The notes below the pieces were generated by a model, which saw only the letters and a program-made list of their open reading frames with translations, ran no database searches and was not told where the DNA came from. Shown here piece by piece: positions 1-8,468 of a stretch of 64,000 nt of DNA (position 1 is its first letter; each line of letters begins with the position of its first letter). The position numbers and the translations under genes were made by a program. The stretch comes from Desulfosporosinus nitroreducens (GTDB lineage Bacteria > Bacillota > Desulfitobacteriia > Desulfitobacteriales > Desulfitobacteriaceae). The stretch lies in the NCBI RefSeq assembly GCF_023897015.1, contig NZ_JAMHFY010000009.1:111532-175531 (forward strand). Direction: 5' to 3'.

Positions 1-1171
1 TTAATTGTTTGATAACTGTGTCTTTATTTAGAACAATACTGAAAGGTGTTTCTTTGACACCATATTGTTTTGCTAGCATTTTCTTCCTGGAAATATCAAC
101 TTTAACTATTTTATACTTGCTGCCGCTATCACTAACCACTTTTTCTAAAACAGTATTAAAAGTCAGGCTCCCTGCAACTATAGGGTTAAAAAAGGACAGT
201 ATGACAGGCTTATCGCTTTCTAAAACATTTGCCTTAAAATCATTAAACTCTTCTATATATCTTTCCGCTGCCACTGCTGCAGTTGCACCATCACCTGCAG
301 CTGAAACAATCTGTCTTAAATACTTGACCCTGTTGTCACCAACGGCATAAACACCTTCAATATTCGTTTCCATTAACTCGTTAACCGGAATATATCCTTT
401 TTGATCCATCTCCACACCGCTGTCATGCAAAAATCCGGTAGATGGTATCATGCCTACAAAAAAGAATACCCCCTGACAGGTTAGCTCACTGCTTTCTCCT
501 GTCTTAATGTTCTTGATTTTAACTCCCTCAACATTCTCTTTACCTAATACTTCTTCAATAGTGGAATTCCAAACGAAATTCATCTTTTCATTGTTAAAGG
601 CCTTTTCAGCACTAAGCTTATTGCAATCAAGTATCCCATCATCATGTAAAACGATTGTAGTCACCATATTAGCGAATTTAGTAATGTACATGCCTTCTTC
701 AATGGCCTGGTCACCGCTGCCGATGACAACTACATCTTCATCTTCAAAGAATTCAGCATCACAAGTAGCACAATATGCTACACCACTGCCTCTTAATTTA
801 GTTTCACCCGGAATGTTCAGCAGTCTTGGCTTGCAACCACTGGCTATGATCACTGCTTTAGCCGTAAGCTCTTTTCCTTTTTTGGTTTTAATTAATTTCT
901 CGTCTAGTGAGAAATCTACTTCCATAACCTCATCATTGAGAAATTCTGCTCCAAAATCTTCGGCATGTTTTTTAAAGTCTTGCATTAATTGGGGGCCGGT
1001 TGTTTGTCCATACCCGGGATAGTTTACAATCTCCCTAGTGGTTTCGGCCATTCCGCCTATTACCCCTTTATAAATCACCAAAGTTTTTAATCTCGCCCTG
1101 GCACCATAAATAGCAGCCGATAAGCCTGCAGGTCCTCCACCAATGATTACGATATCATAATGATTCATCAT
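1..1171 (-). CDS. trxB: thioredoxin reductase with C-terminal thioredoxin-like extension, partial
   Basis: FAD/NADPH-dependent thioredoxin reductase that would recycle the thioredoxin encoded just upstream. The N-terminus reads MNHYDIVIIGGGPAGLSAA, the FAD-binding GGGPAG motif, and the redox-active CATC lies near 759-772. The protein is longer than the usual 310 residues: after the reductase comes a thioredoxin-fold stretch (about positions 1-230) in which the usual WCGPC site reads FFNPIVAG, so it has no redox cysteines; the downstream Gly-Val-x-x-Thr-Pro cis-proline segment is kept. Two start codons (1171, 1168) are possible. It runs off the left edge without a stop and lies 16 bp behind the thioredoxin gene, probably in one operon. 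The function of the extension is not known to me. Confidence 0.85.
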   Translation of the reverse strand, partial: MMNHYDIVIIGGGPAGLSAAIYGARARLKTLVIYKGVIGGMAETTREIVNYPGYGQTTGPQLMQDFKKHAEDFGAEFLNDEVMEVDFSLDEKLIKTKKGKELTAKAVIIASGCKPRLLNIPGETKLRGSGVAYCATCDAEFFEDEDVVVIGSGDQAIEEGMYITKFANMVTTIVLHDDGILDCNKLSAEKAFNNEKMNFVWNSTIEEVLGKENVEGVKIKNIKTGESSELTCQGVFFFVGMIPSTGFLHDSGVEMDQKGYIPVNELMETNIEGVYAVGDNRVKYLRQIVSAAGDGATAAVAAERYIEEFNDFKANVLESDKPVILSFFNPIVAGSLTFNTVLEKVVSDSGSKYKIVKVDISRKKMLAKQYGVKETPFSIVLNKDTVIKQL

Positions 1172-1187
1172 GCACCTCTATAATAGC

Positions 1188-1508
1188 TTATAATAGCTCT
1201 TCAATTTTTCCTACCATGTCTTCTTCCTCAACATCGCCTGCTAACTTTCCATAAAACTCCCCGTCTTTGAAAAATAACAGCTGAGGAACACCCTTTAGGG
1301 AAAAACTTTTAAACAAAGCTTTATCCTGCTCAACATCCAGAGCGTAAAACGATAATTTGGCTTGATACTTTTCTGATACTTCTTCCAACCTAGGAACAAC
1401 TTCTTTACATACGTGACAATCATGTCTGGTAAATACAACTACGCAGGCCTCATTGTTATCATAAATTGCTTTATTAAAAAGCTCAGCGTTAATTTTTTTG
1501 AGTTCCAT
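1188..1508 (-). CDS. thioredoxin-family protein (CHVC active site)
   Basis: Cytoplasmic dithiol oxidoreductase of 106 residues, the normal length for thioredoxin. The active site reads TRHDCHVCKE, so the dipeptide between the cysteines is His-Val instead of the usual Gly-Pro, which should change its redox potential. The cis-proline segment GVPQLLFFKDGE is present. The ribosome site AAGGGAGG stands about 6 bases before the ATG. It sits between the sulfotransferase gene (upstream) and thioredoxin reductase (downstream), all on the minus strand, so the reductase is its probable partner. Members with non-CGPC sites are often called thioredoxin-like; I cannot say which substrate it serves. Confidence 0.85.
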   Translation of the reverse strand: MELKKINAELFNKAIYDNNEACVVVFTRHDCHVCKEVVPRLEEVSEKYQAKLSFYALDVEQDKALFKSFSLKGVPQLLFFKDGEFYGKLAGDVEEEDMVGKIEELL

Positions 1509-1537
1509 TTATATACCTCCCTTGTACAACCATAGAG

Positions 1538-1566
1538 GTTCTACCGTGAAGTTATCACGGTAGAAC
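1538..1566. repeat. perfect 12-bp inverted repeat between assT and trx
   Basis: GTTCTACCGTGA (1538-1549) and its exact complement (1555-1566) flank a 5-base loop. No T-run follows on either strand, so it is a poor intrinsic terminator; it may be a processing or partial-termination site that tunes expression between the sulfotransferase and the thioredoxin genes, or a protein-binding dyad. Confidence 0.6.
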
Positions 1567-1603
1567 TCCAATCAATTTATAGATATAACACTAACTACAG
1601 TTT

Positions 1604-3487
1604 TTATAGTTTTAATGAAGCTTTTATTTCGTACTTCAGGTTATCGATATTCATATAAATATCAAATTCACCGGACAAACCTTCCCTGCTCACATAGTAC
1701 TGCACATCATTTTCCTTTTGTTCTTCAAACGATACACAGGCGGCTGTGATGTCATGCACTTCGGTGGGTACTGAGTAGAACTTAGAGCCATCCGCACCTT
1801 TTAATTCCAGCAGAACCTGGGAACCTTCCACAAATGTGCCGCGCAGCGCCAATCGATCTTCTTCAAGCACTAAGGAGAGAGCATATTTTTCCGGCAGTTC
1901 CACACCGGCCTCTTTAAACTTAACTTTCAGACCAAATTCCGGAGTAACTCCAAAACCACCTAAGAATTTCCCTTTACCCAGCCCGTATTGAGTTTTTTCA
2001 TCATATAAGGCAAGTCTTCTGGCTCTGAAGTAATTGCCGCCTACAACCTTTAATTCATACCTAACTTCATTGTTGAGCAATTCTACAGTGATCATTTCCA
2101 ATGTTAAGTGAAGATGCTCGTCTTTATGCATATTTAATTGCAGTGCCCCTAAATCATCGGTATGCTTCCCCCTGAAGGTTGAGATACCGCCTGAGTGAAC
2201 CATGTAGTGTCCTTCACCGTAGTAATCTACATTGCTGATATATGGGGAATAGAATTCTGCTCCTCTTTCTTTGCCATACTGCCAGACTTGTTCTATTTCC
2301 ATTTTGTCAATATCTATTCTGTAAATAACCCCTCTGGAGAAATTATCATTGGGCTGCACTCGGTTTTCCTTGGTTTTGGATCGATAGGTTCCGTTATCAA
2401 AGACGAAGACATCTCCGTTAGGTAGAATTCTAGCCGCATGCTGCTCATACTGCCAATCAAAATCGCCTTTAGTTACATTTTTGAAGAAATATTTTTGCCA
2501 CTCTTCTCCCCAGCCTTCAGAGTCACCGAGAATCCAGTTTAACTTGCCGGTATCATAATTAAAGTTAATGACAGCATCCTGGTGCCGTCCGGACATCGTA
2601 ATGGAATTGGTGGGTTTGTCATACCAAACAGAGTTATTGTGGAACCAGTCATGGTGATTCCAATCTCCCGCTTTACCTTGTTCTCTCGGCAATATCTTAA
2701 GCAAATCCCAGGATTTAACGATTGAGCCGGTTTCTCTATCAATTTCAACAACATAGTCCTCAACAGATTCATCGAAATTATTATCCGAAGCCGCTAATAA
2801 GTTGCCGTTTTCTAATTCTATTGCATCATGGTGATATCCACCCGGCAGTCTGTATTCGACGTAGATTTTACCACAAAAGCCTATTTCCATAAGTCCTACA
2901 GTATAGTAAGGTTTTTGCAATGAGCGGTAAGAAGTTACTAAAAGTCTTCCGTTAGCTAGTTGCTTAATATCATAGCTTGCTTTTTCAGTCATCACCCATC
3001 TTAAATCACCGGCGTAATCAAAACCACAAGTTCTGGCGGAATCAACTAGAGGAGTAGCCGTTGATATAATCATAATATCTTTGCCAAAGTAATCATAAGT
3101 CGTATCACAAGTTAAGGCTTTGTTTACGTTTAATTCTTCAACTTCTATTTTCACCTCAGCTGTTTCACCATTTTCCAGCGTTAAAACAACGGTATTCTCA
3201 TAAGCATCATATAATCCATAAATAGGCAACACGTGCTCCCGAGCGGCAGCAAAAGTATGCTCGAAATCCCCTTCTACTGCTTTACCCTTCACAGTTACTT
3301 TAACCGCAACTTCTTCTTTGGTATTAAAACATATCACTGCGGCCAGTGGGTTAACCAAATATGGGTTTTTAACAACATAAGGATTTTTCAAAGTATAGTT
3401 TCCTGCTCTAAATTCAGATAAAAACTTTTCTTCGGATTCATGTTGTAACGTGATTAAATGTTTTTGAGTTTCTAAATATTGTTTCAT
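1604..3487 (-). CDS. aryl-sulfate sulfotransferase (cytosolic type)
   Basis: PAPS-independent arylsulfate sulfotransferase that moves a sulfuryl group from a phenolic sulfate ester to another phenol. The 627 residues hold an N-terminal beta-sandwich (about 1-120) and a six-bladed propeller. Likely active-site residues, by analogy with the E. coli uropathogenic enzyme whose catalytic histidine is sulfated, are His220 in GGYHHDA, His302 in SGRHQDAV and His350 in YEQHAARILPNG, with the VFVFDNG strand after it. There is no signal peptide, unlike the periplasmic enteric enzyme. Ribosome site AAAGGAGAG precedes the ATG by 8 bases. It is divergent from a LysR gene and followed by thioredoxin and thioredoxin reductase. 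Family call is firm; the physiological substrate is unknown. Confidence 0.85.
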   Translation of the reverse strand: MKQYLETQKHLITLQHESEEKFLSEFRAGNYTLKNPYVVKNPYLVNPLAAVICFNTKEEVAVKVTVKGKAVEGDFEHTFAAAREHVLPIYGLYDAYENTVVLTLENGETAEVKIEVEELNVNKALTCDTTYDYFGKDIMIISTATPLVDSARTCGFDYAGDLRWVMTEKASYDIKQLANGRLLVTSYRSLQKPYYTVGLMEIGFCGKIYVEYRLPGGYHHDAIELENGNLLAASDNNFDESVEDYVVEIDRETGSIVKSWDLLKILPREQGKAGDWNHHDWFHNNSVWYDKPTNSITMSGRHQDAVINFNYDTGKLNWILGDSEGWGEEWQKYFFKNVTKGDFDWQYEQHAARILPNGDVFVFDNGTYRSKTKENRVQPNDNFSRGVIYRIDIDKMEIEQVWQYGKERGAEFYSPYISNVDYYGEGHYMVHSGGISTFRGKHTDDLGALQLNMHKDEHLHLTLEMITVELLNNEVRYELKVVGGNYFRARRLALYDEKTQYGLGKGKFLGGFGVTPEFGLKVKFKEAGVELPEKYALSLVLEEDRLALRGTFVEGSQVLLELKGADGSKFYSVPTEVHDITAACVSFEEQKENDVQYYVSREGLSGEFDIYMNIDNLKYEIKASLKL

Positions 3488-3629
3488 AATCTTCTCTCCT
3501 TTTAAATCCTCTTATTTTGTGTAGTGGGCCATAAGCAACCTTTACGAAACATTTAAGAAGTTTAATTCATCAGCCTGTTTTTTTATCAGTAGGCAACCTA
3601 TTCATCCTTTCGTTTTTTGTAATTATGGG

Positions 3630-3657
3630 TTGTGACTAATGTAATGTGACTTATAAT
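3630..3657 (+). promoter_or_regulatory. putative sigma-A promoter of the LysR gene
   Basis: TTGTGA (3630-3635) and TATAAT (3652-3657) are separated by 16 bases, 72 bp before the LysR start. The spacer holds the overlapping repeats GTGACTAATGTAATGTGAC, which could be the LysR binding region in this divergent intergenic stretch with the sulfotransferase gene. Confidence 0.5.
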
Positions 3658-3728
3658 GTGTATAATAAGTTAAATACACATTAGATATGGAAATTCGACA
3701 TATTATAACTATAGGAAGGTGTTTGACT

Positions 3729-4646
3729 ATGCGTATAGAGCATCTCTATTATTTAGTTGATATAGCAAAAACAAAATCCATAACACTTTCTGCAGATCGT
3801 CTCTTCATTTCTCAACAAGGCTTAAGCCAAGCAATTCAAAAACTTGAAGCAGACTTAAATGTTGCTTTGCTTCGGCGCAGTCGCCAAGGAGTATCTCTAA
3901 CAGCGGCAGGTAACAAGGCTGTAGAAAAAACCAAGGAGGTTATACTTAAATACGAGGAGTTACTCGAAAGTATGGGACCCTATACGAGTGATTACATTTC
4001 GAATTCGAGCAATAAATTAACCATTGGTATAACTCCCCATATGACCGACTTTTTACCTCAGATCCTAGATTTATTTCGAAAAAAGCATGCTGACATCATT
4101 GTACACATTGAAGAACAAAAACCGAATGATATCGTTACGAAGCTTAATGAAGGGTCTACTAATATAGGACTTGTTAATTTATCTGATCACTATAATTACC
4201 AACACCTAGAAAACAACCAAATAGTCTTTGAAAAGATCAGCAATTATCAATTTATGGTTTGTGTGGCTAAATCATCTCCCTTAGCTAAGAAGATAATCTT
4301 TAACAAAACTGAGATAAAAAAGCACCCAATTGTAGCCTATAATCAAGAACCATATTTTGAAATCCTAAATCAATTGTTCGGGGATTTAAATCAACTAAAT
4401 ATCATTGTTAAAACGAATAATCGAGAAATGTACCTGAAGTCCATTATTCACAGTAAAGCCCTAGGTATTACAACACTCGCAGATATTAGCTTATTCAATG
4501 AAAAATCAATCATTGCAATCCCGATAAAAGACAGCGTTGGTATGGATTTTGGATTGCTCATCTCTATGAAACATCCCCTATCATCGGCAGGTTTGGATCT
4601 TCTGGAGATTTATAAAACTTATATGACGAGTAAACCATGGTTGTAA
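3729..4646 (+). CDS. LysR-family transcriptional regulator
   Basis: DNA-binding activator/repressor of 305 residues. The N-terminal winged helix (MRIEHLYYLVDIAKT, then the recognition segment FISQQGLSQAIQKLE) is followed by a periplasmic-binding-like effector domain (about 95-300). I chose the ATG at 3729 because AGGAAGG stands 9 bases before it and because the residues between an earlier in-frame ATG (3687) and this one do not look like family sequence. It is divergently transcribed from the sulfotransferase operon and followed by a terminator, so it most likely regulates that operon, the transporter downstream, or both. The effector cannot be read from sequence. Confidence 0.85.
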   Translation: MRIEHLYYLVDIAKTKSITLSADRLFISQQGLSQAIQKLEADLNVALLRRSRQGVSLTAAGNKAVEKTKEVILKYEELLESMGPYTSDYISNSSNKLTIGITPHMTDFLPQILDLFRKKHADIIVHIEEQKPNDIVTKLNEGSTNIGLVNLSDHYNYQHLENNQIVFEKISNYQFMVCVAKSSPLAKKIIFNKTEIKKHPIVAYNQEPYFEILNQLFGDLNQLNIIVKTNNREMYLKSIIHSKALGITTLADISLFNEKSIIAIPIKDSVGMDFGLLISMKHPLSSAGLDLLEIYKTYMTSKPWL

Positions 4647-4796
4647 CTTTTTGACCATGTCCATTATGTGATGTGAGGGCTGTTTTGTAGTTCAAAGTAT
4701 ATTTGTTTGCAATACTTATCACAAACAAGGATTTTATGTATGCGTCACAATTTATCTTTGTAATAACACTATGAGAATACCACCTAGTATAAAAAA

Positions 4797-4839
4797 AGTA
4801 GGGGATTTGACCATTAGGCCAGATCTCCTACTCTTTTTT
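4797..4839 (+). terminator. intrinsic terminator after LysR gene
   Basis: AGTAGGGGATTT pairs with AGATCTCCTACT (12 bp with two G-U pairs) and is followed by CTTTTTTG. It ends the LysR transcript, so the transporter downstream needs its own promoter. Confidence 0.7.
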
Positions 4840-5167
4840 GCGTCTTTTATAACCGTTGGTAGCTATTCCGTCCAAATGTCTCGCCATTGACGACAAGCTG
4901 GGTCAGTGGACGAGAATAGTATTAGTTTTTTCAATAAGAATCATTAGCACAATAAATAGTTGATACCTTATCAATAAAACATTGTTGGTCAAAAAGCATT
5001 TAACAATCTAAACTGTGCTAGAAACAACTTTCACAATCTTAGGAAAAACCTCATTTCATTTTAACACAGGGATATTGATATTAATGTCATAAAGAAAGGA
5101 TGAAGCTATACAAAAATCAAAGTATCATTGTCACTTTTCTACAAACAATATTTGAGGAGGTTAATGT
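4840..5167. other. intergenic region before the SLC13 transporter
   Basis: About 330 bp, AT-rich, with no ORF of note. The only clear element is the ribosome site TTGAGGAGG just before the transporter ATG. A promoter must lie here but I cannot single out a convincing hexamer pair. Confidence 0.4.
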
Positions 5168-6565
5168 ATGTCAGTTCAAACAGAAAAACAACCCATTAGT
5201 ATGAAAAATTTAATCATCATGATCATGACCTTTGCTCTGCCACTTGCAATTTTGCTTATCCCAACTAACGAACTTTTCACCCCCCAGATCAGACTATACT
5301 TAAGTATAACTCTATTCGCAATTTTAACCTTTATTTTTGGTAACCTAAATCAGACTGCTATCGCAATTTTATTACCAATTGCCTATGTCGTCATAGCCCA
5401 AGCACCTGCTGCAGCAGTTTTTGCTCCATGGTCAACCTATATTCCATGGTTTGCCATTGGTGGTTTATTTCTGGCCAATGTCATGGATCGCACAAATTTG
5501 CTCAAACGTATTGCCTATAACTCCATTTTGTTAACTGGGGCAAGTTATAACGGCATTATCTGGGGATTAGCTTTGGCCGGGATAGTACTCTATCTCATGA
5601 TTCCTGGAAATACCGTTTTCCCTTTAGCTGCTTTAGCTTATGGTCTTTGTAAGGCCTTGAATCTTGACGTAGGAAAAGAAACAGCCGGCATCACCATGGC
5701 TGCAGCGATTGCCGCACTGCTTCCGGCATGGTTCATCTTTAACGCCTACTATGGTTTGCTGACAGGATTAGGTCAAGGAGTAGCTGGTCCGGTCAATTTG
5801 ACCTGGATTCAGTACTTCATGAACAATAGTGTATCCTTTCTTTTCTATGCCTTTATGTTCTGGATCATTACCAAAATGTTTAAACCATCAGTACCCGTCA
5901 ATGCTAAAGAGTATTTTAAGGTTGAATTGCAGAAATTAGGGAAAATGTCCTTAGATGAGAAAAAGATTATTATTATGAGTGTTTTTCTTTTTATTTTTCT
6001 CTTAACTACTCAATACCATAAGATAGAGGCTGGCTGGGGCTTTATAATTTTCCCGATGTTGCTCTACTTCCCCGGATTAAGCGTAGCTACCAACGAAGAC
6101 CTCAAAAACGTCAATTATGGAATGGCGATCTTCACCGCTTCCTGTATGGGTATTGGAACGACGGCTGGAGTCTTAGGCATAGGAAAAGTTGTCGCCGCGG
6201 TCATCATGCCGTTACTCGCCGGTAAAGGGATTATGTTTATTTTTGGCACGATCTATGCGATGGTCTTTAGTCTGAACTTCTTGATGACTCCGCTGGCCAT
6301 TATGTCCGCCTTCACCTTACCGCTCACCCAAATTGCTATGAGCTTTGGAATTAACCCTGCTGCCTGGTATATGTTCATGCAAATATCATTCGACTCGATT
6401 ATATTGCCCTATCAATATGTCCTATACTTGATCTTCTTCTCGTTTGGAATCGTAAAGCTGTCCGATTTTGTCAAGTTCCAAGCAGCTAAAACCGTATTAA
6501 CTATGATCTTCGTTTTCGTGATCCTCATTCCATTCTGGAGATTAATCGGCTTCTTAATGATGTAG
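5168..6565 (+). CDS. SLC13/DASS-family anion permease
   Basis: Integral membrane carrier of 465 residues with about 11-12 hydrophobic segments spread over the whole length and a basic cytoplasmic loop (about 240-265). The features fit the divalent anion:Na+ symporter group (dicarboxylates, sulfate), including the small-residue re-entrant-like stretches near 150-185 and 325-360. The ATG has TTGAGGAGG 7 bases upstream. It lies downstream of the LysR regulator and near the sulfotransferase genes, which makes import of a sulfated or carboxylated aromatic conceivable, but that is inference; sulfate or a dicarboxylate is equally possible. Confidence 0.7.
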   Translation: MSVQTEKQPISMKNLIIMIMTFALPLAILLIPTNELFTPQIRLYLSITLFAILTFIFGNLNQTAIAILLPIAYVVIAQAPAAAVFAPWSTYIPWFAIGGLFLANVMDRTNLLKRIAYNSILLTGASYNGIIWGLALAGIVLYLMIPGNTVFPLAALAYGLCKALNLDVGKETAGITMAAAIAALLPAWFIFNAYYGLLTGLGQGVAGPVNLTWIQYFMNNSVSFLFYAFMFWIITKMFKPSVPVNAKEYFKVELQKLGKMSLDEKKIIIMSVFLFIFLLTTQYHKIEAGWGFIIFPMLLYFPGLSVATNEDLKNVNYGMAIFTASCMGIGTTAGVLGIGKVVAAVIMPLLAGKGIMFIFGTIYAMVFSLNFLMTPLAIMSAFTLPLTQIAMSFGINPAAWYMFMQISFDSIILPYQYVLYLIFFSFGIVKLSDFVKFQAAKTVLTMIFVFVILIPFWRLIGFLMM

Positions 6566-6603
6566 ATAAAAAAGTTATTTAAGGGGTTCCCACACGAATA
6601 GCA

Positions 6604-7421
6604 TTAAGTCCGCAATTCTGGCCCTAACAATCGCCCACATTTGACTTTTACCCTCTCTGATCTGCCGTCACGGACTCCATTCTCGTCAATTATTGGGATG
6701 GTAATGAACCCATCCTGATCATCCCCGAAAACCTTCCCTTTATGATTGGCCAGCCAATAAGCGGCGTAAGCACATAAAAAAGCATCCAGCTTGTCCTCAA
6801 GGTTCTTATACCTCTTCTTTGGCAATGCTTGAATGCTCGATGAATGATTGAAGAAATCTTCTATATTATGGACGGGGGGATTGAAATCACTCAACCTTTT
6901 TAAAAGGTTAATGCTCCGGCCCATCTCAGTTTTAGTTGTTTCAAATTTAACCTTATGTTTGATTTTATATTTAATGGGAAAAGCATCGGGAAAAAGGCCT
7001 AAAGTTATTCCCGTGGGAAAGGTTTCGATAATCACGTGCTTTTTATTGGTTAGGTCACCCGTGAGAGAAAAAGCTGGCATCCGCTTTCTAATGGCTTTTA
7101 CGACCTCTTCTCCTCTAACTACTCCGAAGTGGTTTAGCATAAAGCTTTTACTGCAGGTGAAAACGGACAGATTTTTACCATGAATTTTTTCTCTCATAAT
7201 AGCTCCGTCACAGTATCTGGCACCTGTTTCGTTATTCACGATTAAAGGAGCATCAATCCCAACGATTGCTCCTTCCCAGGCATGCTCTTCAACGATTGCC
7301 GCAATCATTTCGTCGCTGAAAACCTTGGACTCACAATAGACGATTCTCCATTGTCAGCGATCACACAAATTCCCGATTCATTGGCATAGGTTCACGCTAA
7401 GTCGATACCGATATAATTCAT
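6604..7421 (-). pseudogene. DUF429 (RNase H-like fold) gene, disrupted
   Basis: The intact part (6604-7308, 234 codons) has the DUF429 hallmarks IVGIDAPLIV and IETFPTG and a C-terminal LDAFLCAYAAYWL helix. The missing N-terminus is still readable upstream: from an ATG at 7421 it starts MNYIGIDLA, the expected first beta-strand with its acidic residue, then meets TGA (7394-7392) where a Trp would be expected, and near 7338-7345 changes frame into ESKVFSDEMIAA. One nonsense change plus one frameshift therefore separate the catalytic first strand from the rest. The 234-codon ORF alone would lack that strand. Sequencing error at both places is possible but less likely. Confidence 0.7.
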
Positions 7422-7497
7422 TCATTAACCCCCAAAAACCCCTGGCTTTAAATCTATCCTCAAGCGAATCCGGTCTTATGGACAACGTTTGACGTAT

Positions 7498-7608
7498 ATT
7501 TTCTTTTTCGCCGAACTTCCTGCTTTTCCTTCTACTAATCACCAAATATTTCAAAAACTATGCCAAGGGGCGCCCGTCAGTCTTAAAATCTGATGGGCGC
7601 CCTTTTTA
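7498..7608. repeat. intergenic repeat, short copy (family with 15.1 and 60.7 kb)
   Basis: Shares the line 'cgaactt..cttttcctt..atcaccaaatatttcaaaa' and a following GGGCGCC hairpin with the longer copies at 15038-15265 and 60666-60872. It ends after the hairpin, lacking the second and third hairpins of the long copies. Confidence 0.6.
7566..7608. terminator. strong bidirectional-type hairpin terminator
   Basis: AGGGGCGCCCGTCAG and CTGATGGGCGCCCT form a long GC-rich stem with an 8-9 base loop, followed on the plus strand by TTTTTATTTT. It insulates the DUF429 remnant from the toxin-antitoxin module. Confidence 0.75.
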
Positions 7609-7642
7609 TTTTCAAGCAATTTTTGTCACCTTCTAGCTGGAT

Positions 7643-7694
7643 GAAAATGGGCATACTATATTGAACAACAGTTTGGAAGGTGATAAGATATGGA
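7643..7694 (+). repeat. antitoxin 5' leader module, copy 1
   Basis: The segment from GAAAATGGGCATACTATATT to the first ATG is closely similar to 60099-60153, which precedes a different small gene. The common features are a TATTGAACAAC block, the ribosome site and the GATATGGA start. It probably carries the promoter and operator of the module. Confidence 0.7.
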
Positions 7695-7887
7695 CAAAGA
7701 AAACGCTGAAATCGGTAAGGAGGAGGAAGAAAACATGGCAATTTCAACAGCTAATAAATCACAAGTTAAACTTCCGCCTATGGATAGAATGAAGCAAATG
7801 GCTCAAGAAGCTATGCAAAAAAAGGGACTTACTGAAAAAGATATTAGAAAATCGATTGGAATAAAGAGGTATGAAAAAGAAGATTAG
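7690..7887 (+). CDS. putative antitoxin of PIN-toxin module
   Basis: Small protein of 65 residues, charged and helical, whose stop overlaps the toxin start by 17 bases, the usual antitoxin-first layout. Two starts are possible: ATG 7690 (GGAAGG upstream) and ATG 7735 (AAGGAGGAGG upstream). The 15 codons between them are acidic/lysine-rich and match in length and composition the first 15 codons of the unrelated protein at 60150, so both starts may be used. The body (about 25-60) contains PMDRMKQMAQEAMQKKGLTE and DIRKSIGIKRYEKED. No known DNA-binding fold is obvious. The antitoxin role is inferred from context. Confidence 0.65.
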   Translation: MDKENAEIGKEEEENMAISTANKSQVKLPPMDRMKQMAQEAMQKKGLTEKDIRKSIGIKRYEKED

Positions 7888-8320
7888 GGTTGTAGTTGAT
7901 ACAAATATCTTTATTAATTCGTGGTTTTCTAATAAGCACTTATACTGTGATGCAGTCATTGATTTGATCAGCAGAAACAAAGTTCAATTGCTTTTTTCTC
8001 AGGAAACAATTGGCGAATTATTTTATATTATAAAAAATATTGTTTTACATTTATTTGATGATAAAAAAGAAAGACTTGAATATCTATATAATCTTTCGTA
8101 TATTTTTCTTGATGCAATTTCAGTTAATACTTTAGAGATTGAGTGCCCTAAGCTCAATGATCCATTTGATGAGATGTTTCTAAAAACAGCTATCAAAGGT
8201 GAAGCCGATTTTATTGTAAGTAATGACTTTAGAAGTGGTATTCATAATATTCAAATAGAAGGATTAAGAATTCTTTCTGCTGAAGATTTTGTATCTGTCT
8301 ATGAAGGATTAGTAAAATAA
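7871..8320 (+). CDS. PIN-domain toxin (putative ribonuclease)
   Basis: 149-residue PIN-fold protein of the COG1569 type, expected to be a Mg-dependent RNase that inhibits translation when free of antitoxin. The first acidic residue is in VVVDTNIFINSW (Asp10), a second in ETIGELFYII, and the third cluster in NDPFDEMFLKTAIKGEADFIVSND. The start overlaps the preceding antitoxin ORF; the ribosome site AAAGAGG lies inside that gene. The downstream sequence including a terminator is duplicated at 17.7 kb without the toxin. Confidence 0.8.
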   Translation: MKKKIRVVVDTNIFINSWFSNKHLYCDAVIDLISRNKVQLLFSQETIGELFYIIKNIVLHLFDDKKERLEYLYNLSYIFLDAISVNTLEIECPKLNDPFDEMFLKTAIKGEADFIVSNDFRSGIHNIQIEGLRILSAEDFVSVYEGLVK

Positions 8321-8401
8321 TCAGGGATTTGAAGGGAAAGGCCTCTACCAAGGGGTCTTTTGAATTTTCTTTTTGAGTTTTATAGCGATTATAAAAAGGC
8401 T

Positions 8402-8440
8402 AACGCGAGATAACAAAAGCTGTCTCGCGTTACTTCATTT
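8402..8440. terminator. terminator between convergent PIN toxin and XRE gene
   Basis: AACGCGAGA (8402-8410) pairs with TCTCGCGTT (8423-8431), followed by ACTTCATTTTC. Nearly the same hairpin with the same flanks occurs at 17803-17845. Confidence 0.7.
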
Positions 8441-8468
8441 TCTATGCTCAATCGTGATAATTAAAAAT

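Noticed and set aside
9..1022. Plus-strand ORFs of 113 and 171 codons at the left edge
   Set aside because: They are antisense shadows of the thioredoxin reductase gene and have no ribosome site.
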